45,000 bases of DNA, from positions 5,920,858 to 5,965,857 of the forward strand of contig NC_087075.1 in assembly GCF_026151205.1 (NCBI RefSeq), written 5' to 3'. This document shows positions 22,916 to 33,582 of the stretch, one piece after another. Numbering within the stretch: the first letter of the stretch is position 1; each line of letters opens with the position of its first letter. A program made the translations under genes and the position numbers. The DNA is from Bolinopsis microptera (lineage: Eukaryota > Ctenophora > Tentaculata > Lobata > Bolinopsidae). The notes below the pieces were generated by a model. It had not been told where the DNA came from. It saw nothing but the letters and a program-made list of their open reading frames with translations, and did not search any database.

Positions 22916-23770
22916 TTAGTCAGGGTCTATCAATTTGTCCCACAAGTGTTTTGCCAGGTTTGCCTTAAAAGTTCCGGCATCACTTATCTCTTTAAGGTCA
23001 GTTGGTAGGTCATTCCAGACACTGTGTGTTCTGAAGAAGAAGCTTCTCTTAAAGGAGTGAGCTTTTGCTTCCACAGTACACTTCAGGGAAAGGTGGTCGT
23101 GTCTGTTCTGTCGCCTCTGGTTGATATCAGGCATTTGAGATGTATCAACTTCATTATATCTCGAGGGTTGCCTTATGTTTGAACGCAACCTACCCTGTTC
23201 ACTGGTTGTTATCGGGGTTAAATAAGGTGGGAGCTTCAGAACAGATTGACCATTGTATATCTGATGGAATAATAGTAAGTCTGTGTATTCAAACTTCAGC
23301 TCCATTGGCAACATGTCTAGCTCTCTTAATCGAGCCAAGTATTCTAAGTCATTATAGTGATGATCCTGTTCGCCAAGGATCCACTTAACTGCTCTGCGCT
23401 GAATGTTTTCAACTTTGTTATTCAAGACAACACTTGTTGGTCTCCAGACAACACTGCAGTTTTCGAAAAGGCTCCTTACCAGTGCTAGATAGAATGCCCG
23501 TTTTTGTTTACGGTCCTTAATAAACCGTAGAGTTCTTTTCATTAGACCTAGACGAGAACTAGCTTTCGTACAAAGGTTGACTATGTTCTCCTCCCACTTA
23601 AGGTCTGTTCTAACAAAGACCCCAAGGTCTTTTTCACTCTGGACGAAGTCTAGGGCCGTTCCATCTAGGGTGTAGACAAAGAGCTGAAAGGGGAAAAAAC
23701 TCAAAATTCCTTTTTCGCTCAATTTGCTTGATATAGAGAGTACCTTACATTTATTGGGGTGAAACTTCAT
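22916..23770 (-). pseudogene. LINE ORF2, C-terminal part after a frameshift
   Basis: 284 residues continuing the reverse transcriptase and C-terminal region (MKFHPNKCKVLSIS, LGLMKRTLRFIKDR, FFFRTHSVWNDLP). It aligns with the end of the intact frame at 1427-4201. It is separated from the upstream part by one frame change between about 23790 and 23840, just after YADDTKIW. Confidence 0.9.
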
Positions 23771-23802
23771 TTTGTTTCTTACTGCCCAGCAATGCAGGGC
23801 AT

Positions 23803-26436
23803 CTATATCTGCTTGTAGGATCTCATGGTCCCTCCAGCCACAATTTTACGCCATATTTTGGTGTCATCAGCGTACAGGGCAATTTTTGTACCTTCACTTA
23901 CGCATTCTGACATGTCATTAATAAAGAGTACAAAAAACAGAGGTCCTAAAATGGAGCCTTGGGGAACTCCTGATTGGACATTCTTTTGTTCTGATTGGGA
24001 TCCCCCAATTATAACACACTGTTTACGGTCTTTGAGATAGTTCATAATGAACTTCAACAGTGTACCATCAATTTCAAATTCCGATTTTAATTTCTTTAGG
24101 ATGACATCATGGTTAACTGAGTCAAAGGCCTTGGCAAAGTCAAAGTATACAACATCAGTTCTGATATTATCGTTAATAGACAGTGAAAGACAGTCTATAT
24201 ACCCGACCATTTGTGTAGTACAAGACCTCTGAGGAAGAAAACCATGCTGGTTGTCATGTATTTTATGCTGGCATTTTGCCAACAGTTCATCTCTCACTAT
24301 TTTTTCAAAAATTTTCATTGTAAGGCTTGTGAGAGAGATTGGCCGATAATTTTCAACTAAAGTTTTGGGGCCTTTCTTATGCACAGGTACTACGTTAGCG
24401 AATTTCCATTCAGATGGTATCTGACCTATATTATAAGAGATTTTAAAAAGGCTCGAGAGTGGGTATGCAATACTATCTCTACAGTTCTTTAAAATTTTGC
24501 CATGGATACCATCTGGACCAGCAGCTTTATTAACATTGACATCTTTTAGAATTTTTCGGATTCTGCTGGTACTGAACTCAATATCGTTTACTGAGTCATT
24601 ACTATAATCAATATCAATATCATAGTTACTCGCTTCAGAAAACTGTTCTGTAAAATATTCATTGAACATTTCAGCTTGGTCTAAGTGATTGTTTCTAAAT
24701 CTGCCGTTATAGTTTACTGTTCCTGGTATGCGAGTAGATTTTGATGTCGATTTGACGTGTGTCCAGAATTTCTTTGATATAAGAGCTGAATCATCATCAT
24801 CATTCAAATTTGATATCATTTTTTGGTCGACCAAATTTTGAAAATCTTTTCTACATTGTGAGAACTTTTCATAGTCCTCTGCTAGGCATGATCTTTTAGA
24901 TTTGACTCGTAGTTTTTCTTTTTTGAGACACAGCTGATAGGTGTCAGAGTCAAACCAGGGTGGCTGATCCTTATCTGATATCCTAATAGTTGGGATTCGG
25001 TGGTGTATGTGATGGAATAGGATTTTCTTAAAACGGAACCATCCTGTTTCTGCATCACAGTTAAGGTGATCATCCCATCTAACTGATTTCAGATCATTGT
25101 TCAGGCCGATCCAGTCTGCTTTTTTGTAATTTAGGATTTTTCGTTTGATAACCTTCTTTCTAAACTTCATTTTAGCATTAAAGGTTATCCCAAAGTGATC
25201 TGAGGAGCATATCTCATTTTTTCCCAGGACCACCGAATTTTCAACAACACCTATCATATTACAGAGGAGAAGATCGAGGACCTTCCCTTTCTCATGAGTG
25301 GGTTGGTTTATCATTTGTGTTAAGCCTAGGTCATTAAACAGATCTATAAAACGGCCACCAAGAAGTGTGGGGGACACACCGTCTGACCAGTTAACTTCAG
25401 GTAGATTGAAGTCCCCAACTACAAAGTGGGCCTTAAACTTTCTCCGGCTTACCACATTTCTGAGGTGTTTCTCAATTTCATTAAAATTTTTTTCGCCTAG
25501 GGTGCCAACCCTATAGCAGGCAGTTATGCAGTAGCATGTAATGTTTGATTTTAGGCTGACTGAAATCATTTCAGCCCTAGAGCTGACATCAATCTTGTCA
25601 TTTTCAATACTGATGCCAGTCTTGACTGCAATAAGGACTCCACCCCCCTTCCTTCGAAACTTATTTGGGTTATCAGGATCCGGGGGGTGGGATCTTTTTG
25701 ATCTATCCTTCCGATATATCTTGTAGATGCTATCAGGGAGGATCTCATTGTCCAGGTGCTCTTTTGAAAGCCAAGTCTCAGTAAGAACAATAACATCAGG
25801 CTTGTCTTCATAGATCTTAGATTGGAGCTCCAGTAGTTTACCAGCATCCAGTGGCATGTTTTTAGATGCTAGGCCACTAAAGGGGACAAGCCCTCTCAAA
25901 TTTTGGTACATTACCTTTAGATGACTGAGGTTATTGTTATTATCTGGACCCGGGTTAAGTATGCTCGTATTGCAGATTACAAGCAAAACTAAGTTTAGAA
26001 TGGTCGTCCAGATGGTGAACATGTTACTAAGGAACTGATGTCCACTACACTTAGCGGAAGAATAACGTCTGGGACAACCATACTTTACTATCCATAGGGC
26101 TATTCCATTCTGTTTCTTTGAATAGATGATCATGAGGACTACAAGATTTGCACTGTTCATAAGGTAGTCCCAGTCATTTGTCAGTTGTAGTCCGATCTTG
26201 TACGAGCGATGCATACGAAATGTTTGGTCTGAGTATTCACTTGCTGTTTCAATGGCCCCCGCCAATAACAGACAGATCATATACACATATACAACAATCA
26301 TCAATCCATAAATCAGCTTTAAAATAGCACTTTTCTCTATAGTGGTAATTGAATCTACATTCAATTTAGCATTGCATTTGACTTTGGGAGAATATAGACC
26401 AATCACTGTTCTGTGTTGTAAAAACGTGACTCCCAT
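23803..26436 (-). pseudogene. LINE ORF2, N-terminal part: endonuclease and reverse transcriptase
   Basis: 877 residues. The first 170 contain hydrophobic stretches (LIYGLMIVVYVYMICLLLAG; FTIWTTILNLVLLVIC) not typical of an endonuclease start. The endonuclease begins at about 173 (LKVMYQNLRGL), with TETWL, GDFNLPEVNW and SSDHFGI. The reverse transcriptase has GPDGIHGKIL, NYRPISLTS, FDFAKAFDSVNHD, SGVPQGSILGP and YADD near 856. The frame then shifts, so this copy cannot make a full enzyme. Confidence 0.9.
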
Positions 26437-26630
26437 AAATTAGTTTAAAACTTTAGAAGGAAACGGGAAAAATATGTACTGATTATACTCTGTTAAAGAA
26501 GCAAGAAGTTAATGAATCAAAATTTTATCAATAAATATGAGAACAAATATGAGAGCATTGTTAGGCTATGATGCTCATTAAAAATGAAAGAATTCTCCGA
26601 ATTCTCTAAGTTTATCATGTTATAAAATGA

Positions 26631-27104
26631 CTACCTTGGTTGGTTAGCAACGCCAATAAGAACTTTGGCTAACACACTGGTTCCAACAGGATTAAGATGG
26701 ATACCATCCCTGTTAAACAGATTAAAATCTAAAAGCCACATAGTAGGGGTCTTCTTAAGGAAAAAAGAGAAAATGTCAACAAATCTAATACTTTCTTTCT
26801 TACACATCTCACTTAATAAATCATTAAACTTATGCATATTTCTAATATGTGTACGATAACTTGCCTTCCTAGGGACAAGTGAAAAGAAATTAATCTTAGC
26901 TACAGGAAAAACCTGTTTTGTTAGGATTATAAGGTCATAAATGTCTTCAAATATGCGTTTTATGTCAGAGTCTAGGATCAAATTTTCAACATCATTTCCC
27001 CCAACTTGAAGGAACACAGTGGAAACATTAGATGTATTAAATTGCTTGGCACACTTTTCAACTTCGTTATAAATGTGTGGGTTTATGATAATGATATAAC
27101 TCAT
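26631..27104 (-). pseudogene. LINE ORF1, SGNH/GDSL-type esterase domain, 5'-truncated
   Basis: 157 residues with VFLQVGGNDV (block III, GxND) and DGIHLNPVG (block V with catalytic Asp and His). The GDS block carrying the nucleophile Ser would lie further 5' and is absent; a stop precedes the ATG directly. Esterase domains of this type are known in ORF1 of CR1 and L2 LINEs. It sits 195 bp upstream of ORF2 on the same strand. Confidence 0.85.
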
Positions 27105-27143
27105 TCACTGAGTGCCCGATTCATTTATAAATGTATAATATTG

Positions 27144-27395
27144 TTTACCTTACTCGGGAATATTATAGCGGGTTAATTTATGACTGGGAAAATTAATGAC
27201 CATGAAAAATATGGCGGAATTTTCCAAAACCCACCAAGCATCAAAATGTATTACTATAACTATTAGTTTACCTTACTCGGGAACATTATAGCGGGTTAAT
27301 TTATGACTGGGAAAATTAATGACCGGGAAAAATATGGCGGAATTTTCCAAAACCCACCACTTTATCCCAGTCATAATATTCCCGAGTAAGGTAAT
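27144..27395. mobile_element. Small foldback MITE with internal direct duplication
   Basis: A unit of about 93 bp (TTTACCTTACTCGGGAA... to ...TTTTCCAAAACCCACCA) occurs at 27144 and 27267. The right end, CCCAGTCATAATATTCCCGA then GTAAGGTAA (27366-27394), is its inverse. The terminal inverted repeat is TTACCTTACTCGGGAATATT. It lies next to the 5' edge of the LINE. No target duplication identified. Confidence 0.8.
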
Positions 27396-28679
27396 ACAAG
27401 CCTCTATTCACGGGATAGCTATAGCCAGTTACCTGGAAACGCTCACACAATTAGTGTCAGGAGGAAGATACTCATGCATTTCTGCACGAGGAGCCCATTA
27501 AAATGTACAAACGTATCACTTGTGCTTTTATTGGCAAGTTTCCATAACTATTTTTTTGTGATCAGCGGTAATAACCGCTTTTTTTACGCTAAAAAAGCGC
27601 TTATTGATAAAACCCACCGTTATTTGGCGATTATAAAGCGATTATAAACGGTCCCGTTAATAAACGGTTAAAAACGATTATAATCGCTTTTTCCATAAAA
27701 TATTTTTGCAAAAGCGATTATTAGCGCTTTAAAAGCGATAATAAATCGCGAATTAAAATTATTAGTGATAAAAAAACGCTTTTATTTTAGGGTTGTCGAT
27801 TATTATCGCTCCGTAAGCGCTTTTCAAAAAAACGCTTATAAACCGTTTTTTGGACCGTTTTTAAAACGCTTTTAATCGACTATAAGCGATTATATTCACT
27901 AGGGAAAGTTCCAAATTAAAAAGCGCCTACTAATCGTTAAAAAAACGCTTTTTTATTTTAAGTTAATAAGCGGTTTAAATCGATTATAAAACGATTATAA
28001 GCGACAATAAGCGATTTTTTGAAATCTGCTAAAAAGCGATATTTTCACTATGATCAGCGCTTATAACCGCTTTTCTTGAAATTTTCCTACTGAAAAGCGT
28101 TTATAAGCGCTTATTTATTTGCTGTCTATAAGCGATTATAAACGATTATAAGCGCTTTTTTACGTATTTGAAACGAGGAAAAAATTGTCAGGTACGAGAT
28201 ATTATAAGCGATTATAAGTGATTATAAAGTATCGTAAATGTTATTGTCTTCAATTGTCGCTTATAAGCGATTATAAACGATGAAAAGCGCTTTTTGACGC
28301 ATTTTAAAACTATGATCAAAATATGTTTTGATTTGATTTATTTGGGGTATACAAGCGATTATCTAAGCGGGGTATATAAGCGATTATAAACGATTATGAG
28401 CGCTTAATTCTTTACGTATTTGGAACGAGGACACAATTAACAACAACAAGAATTGCGCCCGTTGTTTCGTTTTGGCGGACGCTAGATTTCCATTTCACAT
28501 TTACTATAAATTTAAGTATAACTATAAGCTCCAATCAGCTCACTTCAATCTTCATGATAATAATATTGATCAATTATGCATCAAATACGGGAAACACTTG
28601 AAATTCAGTTCAATTGCCGTAGAACTTAACTTGTATCTGTAATTCAAGAAATTATCAGCAAAGGTAAACTATTATATAT

Positions 28680-28839
28680 TTGTAGCGCGATGCACTACTG
28701 GGTCGCGCGCGCATCAAATAATGCTTCTCGCAACCAACGCTTCTCGCAACCAACGCTTCTCTACCTTCGGTAGATCGGCGAGATGCACCAGTCACCACTG
28801 TGCCTCACCGAGCTGCGAAGGATTGACATCGTGAATCAA
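28680..28839. mobile_element. TTG...CAA MITE (family 2), inverse copy
   Basis: Starts TTGTAGCGCGATGCACTAC and ends GACATCGTGAATCAA. The perfect 8-bp target duplication TTATATAT lies at 28672-28679 and 28840-28847. It is longer than the copy at 11756 because of an internal repeat of CTTCTCGCAACCAACG. Related partial copies lie in both arms of P3 (about 29853-29925 and 30190-30290). Confidence 0.85.
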
Positions 28840-29188
28840 TTATATATACTCGTGTACACATCAATACACTACGCGTGCCACGTACAAATTGGGTGTATTA
28901 CCTAATAGTAATATTATACATTACATGCATCATATACACAGTCGCGCCGCGCATTCATAGATCACAGGCTATCTATACATCACATCTCCGCAAGCAATCC
29001 TCGCGCGCGCCCAACTTCTTCGTTGCATGGTAACGAACGAACACACGACATATTTAAACCCACCTATCTCGTTCTCCAAAATCCACGTTTTTCTGCAAAA
29101 ACCTCCATTCGTAACCTTTCACTATTGCCTTTTTTCAAAAGGGTGAAAAGGAAAAAATTACGCGATAGCCGGAGGTCCCCAGGTAACG

Positions 29189-29333
29189 TCTCCGTCTCCG
29201 TCTCCGTCTCCGTCTCCGTCTCCGTCTCCGTCTCCGTCTCCGTCTCCGTCTCCGTCTCCGTCTCCGTCTCCGTCTCCGTCTCCGTCTCCGTCTCCGTCTC
29301 CGTCTCCGTCTCTGTCTCCGTCTCCGTCTCCTT
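29189..29333. repeat. (GTCTCC)n hexanucleotide microsatellite
   Basis: About 24 perfect or near-perfect hexamers; the left-arm counterpart of the longer run at 30677-30966. Confidence 0.97.
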
Positions 29334-29448
29334 TTCCTTTTTGAATTCGATTGTTTAGGGCTAGGGCTCCGGGGCTCGGGTTAGGGTTGTGGTAAGGGTA
29401 TCGGATAGCTTCGGGGTTATATATATTATGGTCGTTTAGGTTGGGATT

Positions 29449-29620
29449 ACGCAGGAGGAGCAAAGTGCAAAGAAACTGCCACAAACTGCTACAAACTGCT
29501 ACTAACTGCTACAAACTGGCACTAACTGCCACAAACTGGCACTAACTGCTACAAACGGGCACTGACTGCTACAAACGGGCACTAACTGCTGCAATCGCGC
29601 CCACGCATTGCTCCTCCTGT
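29449..29620. mobile_element. 172-bp insertion specific to the left arm of P3
   Basis: The ends are inverted (ACGCAGGAGGAGCAAA and, reverse-complemented from the right, ACAGGAGGAGCAATGC). GATT occurs on both sides (29445-29448 and 29621-29624). The right arm of P3 has the uninterrupted sequence here. The inside is a tandem of ACAAACTGCTACTAACTG-like units. Confidence 0.7.
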
Positions 29621-29671
29621 GATTAGGGTTTATGTAAAACCGTTTTTTACGGCTGCAAAACTATAAAAACC

Positions 29672-29780
29672 TTGTACCCCCATCGTTGTTTCATTATACC
29701 CCTGTAGAGTTTCTACGATACAATTACAGGGGGAGCTGCGCAATTGTGCGCGGCGCGTCGGGTCTTACAACGTATGACAA
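29672..29780. mobile_element. TTGT hairpin MITE (family 1), left-arm copy
   Basis: The same ancestral insertion as 30361-30556, carried on the other arm of P3. It has lost part of the TTGTATCACG end. The flanks TAAAAACC and TAAAACC match the inverse of the right-arm duplication GGTTTTTA. Confidence 0.8.
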
Positions 29781-29969
29781 TAAAACCAAAGTCACATGAA
29801 ATTTTTGGGCGAGCGAATTTATTAGTAAAAGCCAGCTCGGCATTTTGCCGCAATCTACGTGGTTGCGAGAAGGATTATAATTATTTGATGCGCGGCGCAG
29901 CCCAGTAGTGCATCGCGCTACAAGCAATTGTTCTACTTTATTGTATCCCAGAGTGGTATTTGACGCACG

Positions 29970-30043
29970 TTACTGGGCGGCGCTTAGCCTGTCATTCCGC
30001 CGAATCTCTATTATGAACATAATAGCCTGAGGTCCCCAGGTAA
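29970..30043. mobile_element. 74-bp TTACTGGG MITE (family 3), loop copy
   Basis: Starts TTACTGGGCGGCGCTTAG, ends GAGGTCCCCAGGTAA. The 8-bp target duplication GACGCACG lies at 29962-29969 and 30044-30051. Confidence 0.88.
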
Positions 30044-30360
30044 GACGCACGTTATAATTGTTTATATTAGGCGTGCAGAATTTTAACAAGAATTTCAACA
30101 AAAATTTTGCCGCGGGTAAACCACGCACGATCAATTTTTCTAATTGCCAAACACCACTCTGGGATTTACAATAAAGTAGAACAATTACTTGTAGAGCGAT
30201 GCACTACTAGACTGGATCTGGACTGCGCCGCGCATCAAATAGGTAATTCTTCTCGCAACCACGTAGATCGCAGCAAAATGCATTATTGGGCCTTGCCGAA
30301 CTGGCTTTTACTAATTTGCTGATTTGCTCGCCCAAAAATTTCATGTGACTTTGGTTTTTA

Positions 30361-30556
30361 TTGTCATACGTTGTATGACCCGCCGCGCACAGGTGCGCGG
30401 CTCCCCTGTATCGTAGAAACTCTACAGGGGTATAGTGAAACGGCGATGGGGGTTATTGGGCGGCGCTCAGCCTGTCATTCCACCGAATCTTTATTCTTTA
30501 TGAAACATAATAGCCTGGGGTCCCCAGGTAACGATGGGGGTCACGACGTGATACAA
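30361..30556. mobile_element. TTGT hairpin MITE (family 1), right-arm copy with nested insertion
   Basis: Starts TTGTCATACGTTGTATGACC and ends CACGACGTGATACAA. The perfect 8-bp target duplication GGTTTTTA lies at 30353-30360 and 30557-30564. It is interrupted by the family-3 element at 30453-30531. Confidence 0.92.
30453..30531. mobile_element. 79-bp TTATTGGG MITE (family 3) nested in a family-1 MITE
   Basis: Starts TTATTGGGCGGCGCTCAG and ends GGGGTCCCCAGGTAA. The perfect 9-bp target duplication CGATGGGGG lies at 30444-30452 and 30532-30540. The left-arm counterpart at about 29676-29686 has the single CCCCCATCG empty site. Confidence 0.93.
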
Positions 30557-30670
30557 GGTTTTTATAGTTTTGCAGCCGTACAAAACGGTTTTACATAAAC
30601 CCTAATCCCAACCCTAACAACCATAATAATAACCCTAACCCGAGCCCTAGCCCTAAACAATCGAATTCAA

Positions 30671-30966
<296 letters not shown>

Positions 30967-31214
30967 TATCATATCAAATTGTTGTTATTCTCTAGCCGAC
31001 GGCTTGCTAGTTAAATAAATCGTACGCGTAATCAGTTTTAATCCCGGCCTCACGGAAAATCCCGAAACACGCGGTATCATAAACGTATTCGTAAACGGAT
31101 GAAAGGCGACCATGTTACTAGTTCTATATAGATTATAGCTATAAGTATTAGTAGAAGTGTTACTGAGAGATGTGCACTTTGTGTTCATGTGTCGGCAAGA
31201 GAATAACCTCATTT

Positions 31215-32085
31215 GATCTCCTTTTCCTTCTCCTTGTCTCCTTGTTTCATTGTCTCCTTGTCTCCTTGTGTCCTTGTCTCCTTGTGTCCTTGTCTCCTTG
31301 TGTCCTTGTGTCCTTGTGTCCTTGTGTCCTTGTGTCCTTGTGTCCTTGTGTCCTTGTCTCTTTGTCTCCTTGTCTCCTTGTGTCCTTGTCTCCTTGTCTC
31401 CTTGTGTCATTGTCTCCTTGTGTCCTTGTCTCCTTGTCTCCGTGTCTCCTTGTGTCATTGTATCCTTGTGTCCTTGTGTCCTTGTGTCCTTGTGTCCTTG
31501 TGTCCTTGTGTCCTTGTGTCCTTGTGTCCTTGTGTCCTTGTGTCCTTGTGTCCTTGTGTCCTTGTGTCCTTGTCTCCTTGTGTACTTGCCCTGGCCTTGT
31601 CTATTTGTCCTTTTCTCCTTGTCCTTGTCACCTAGCTTGTCTCCTTGTCATTGTCCTTGTTTCATTGTCTTTGTCTCCTTGTCCTTGTCTCCTTGTCTCA
31701 TTGTCTCATTGTCTCCTTGTCTCCTTGTCTCCTTGTCTCCTTGTCTCCTTATCTCCTTGTCTCCTTGTCCTTGTCTCCTTGTCCTTGTCTCCTTTTCCTT
31801 GTCTCTTGTCCTTGTCTCCTTGTCCTTGTCCTTGTCCTTGTCTCCTTGTCCTTGTCTCCTTTTCCTTGTCTCCTTGTCCTTGTCTCCTTGTCCTTGTCTC
31901 CTTGTCCTTGTCTCCTTGTCCTTGGCCTTGTCTCCTTGTCCTTGTCCTTGTCTCCTTGTCCTTGGCCTTGTCTCCTTGTCCTTGTCCTTGTCTCCTTGTC
32001 TTTGTTCTTGTCCTTCTCCTTGTCTTTCTCCTTGTCCTTGTCCTTGTCCTTGTCCTTGTCCTTGTCCTTGTCCTTGTCCTTGTCC
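31215..32085. repeat. TCCTTG-family pyrimidine-rich tandem repeat
   Basis: Mixed CTTGTC, CTTGTG and TCCTTG words grade from a diverse left part into pure (TCCTTG)n near 32030-32085, then directly into (TCCTTC)n. Open frames such as LVSLCPCVLVSL are artefacts of the repeat. Confidence 0.95.
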
Positions 32086-33028
32086 TTCTCCTTCTCCTTC
32101 TCCTTCTCCTTCTCCTTCTCCTTCTCCTTCTCCTTCTCCTTCTCCTTCTCCTTCTCCTTCTCCTTCTCCTTCTCCTTCTCCTTCTCCTTCTCCTTCTCCT
32201 TCTCCTTCTCCTTCTCCTTCTCCTTCTCCTTCTCCTTCTCCTTCTCCTTCTCCTTCTCCTTCTCCTTCTCCTTCTCCTTCTCCTTCTCCTTCTCCTTCTC
32301 CTTCTCCTTCTCCTTCTCCTTCTCCTTCTCCTTCTCCTTCTCCTTCTCCTTCTCCTTCTCCTTCTCCTTCTCCTTCTCCTTCTCCTTCTCCTTCTCCTTC
32401 TCCTTCTCCTTCTCCTTCTCCTTCTCCTTCTCCTTCTCCTTCTCCTTCTCCTTCTCCTTCTCCTTCTCCTTCTCCTTCTCCTTCTCCTTCTCCTTCTCCT
32501 TCTCCTTCTCCTTCTCCTTCTCCTTCTCCTTCTCCTTCTCCTTCTCCTTCTCCTTCTCCTTCTCCTTCTCCTTCTCCTTCTCCTTCTCCTTCTCCTTCTC
32601 CTTCTCCTTCTCCTTCTCCTTCTCCTTCTCCTTCTCCTTCTCCTTCTCCTTCTCCTTCTCCTTCTCCTTCTCCTTCTCCTTCTCCTTCTCCTTCTCCTTC
32701 TCCTTCTCCTTCTCCTTCTCCTTCTCCTTCTCCTTCTCCTTCTCCTTCTCCTTCTCCTTCTCCTTCTCCTTCTCCTTCTCCTTCTCCTTCTCCTTCTCCT
32801 TCTCCTTCTCCTTCTCCTTCTCCTTCTCCTTCTCCTTCTCCTTCTCCTTCTCCTTCTCCTTCTCCTTCTCCTTCTCCTTCTCCTTCTCCTTCTCCTTCTC
32901 CTTCTCCTTCTCCTTCTCCTTCTCCTTCTCCTTCTCCTTCTCCTTCTCCTTCTCCTTCTCCTTCTCCTTCTCCTTCTCCTTCTCCTTCTCCTTCTCCTTC
33001 TCCTTCTCCTTCTCCTTCTCCTTCTCCT
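32086..33028. repeat. (TCCTTC)n tract, about 940 bp
   Basis: Roughly 157 uninterrupted hexamers with only pyrimidines on the plus strand and only purines on the minus strand. Poly-Ser-Pro, Ser-Phe, Leu and Arg frames are artefacts. The absence of interruptions implies recent expansion or strong homogenisation. Confidence 0.98.
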
Positions 33029-33582
33029 TATTACCAACATCTTATCATCGTTGTACAATTTTTGTGGTTGCAAACTTTCAGTTCTCTGGCAACAAGGATT
33101 AAGATAGATCGCTAAATATTATGTCAATGTGTACAGTGTAACCATATATTTCCATATAACATATAGTGAAACAAATGTAATTAACTCAAGATTAAGAAGC
33201 GGTTGTAATTTATCAAAACGCAAATTATTAAAAATCAAAACGCAAATTATCGTCATGACGGCAAAAGATATATCTTTTATTTCCAATTTGCTGCGAAAAT
33301 ATTGGCAGATGTGCAAAAAATCCCAAGCTTTCCTAGAATTCATGTTTTACTAGCCTGTCACGTGACCAAAACGGTTTTTTTTGCTTATAACTCTCCAGGG
33401 AAGCATTTTTACCCTACGTCATGGGGGGCGATTCGGAATTAGCGTCCAAAAATACATCGATTCAGATCAATTTCATACCCAAAGGGCCTTTTCACAAGAA
33501 TTTTCTTAAAATTTGGGCGAGCGATTTAGTATGAGCGCGCCGAGCTATGTCATTTATAATACCTTATAGTTATAATCGCTTA

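Larger units (their letters stand above)
22361..27115 (-). mobile_element. CR1/L2-like LINE with esterase ORF1
   Basis: Read on the minus strand the order is partial ORF1 (26631-27104), ORF2 with endonuclease and reverse transcriptase (26436 down to 22916, one frameshift), a 3' untranslated region of about 540 bp, and a short tail repeat of AATCA units (22361-22377). A short tandem tail rather than poly-A is usual for CR1/L2-type LINEs. The 5' end lies between 27105 and 27143. Confidence 0.88.

Noticed and set aside
29023-29358. A 111-residue frame ending in a VS repeat
   Set aside because: More than half is the GTCTCC microsatellite; the first part has no recognisable domain.
31170-33115. 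Very long plus and minus frames (poly-Leu, Ser-Pro, Ser-Phe, Arg)
   Set aside because: They are hexamer microsatellite translated in different frames; all frames are open because the repeat contains no stop word. No gene evidence.
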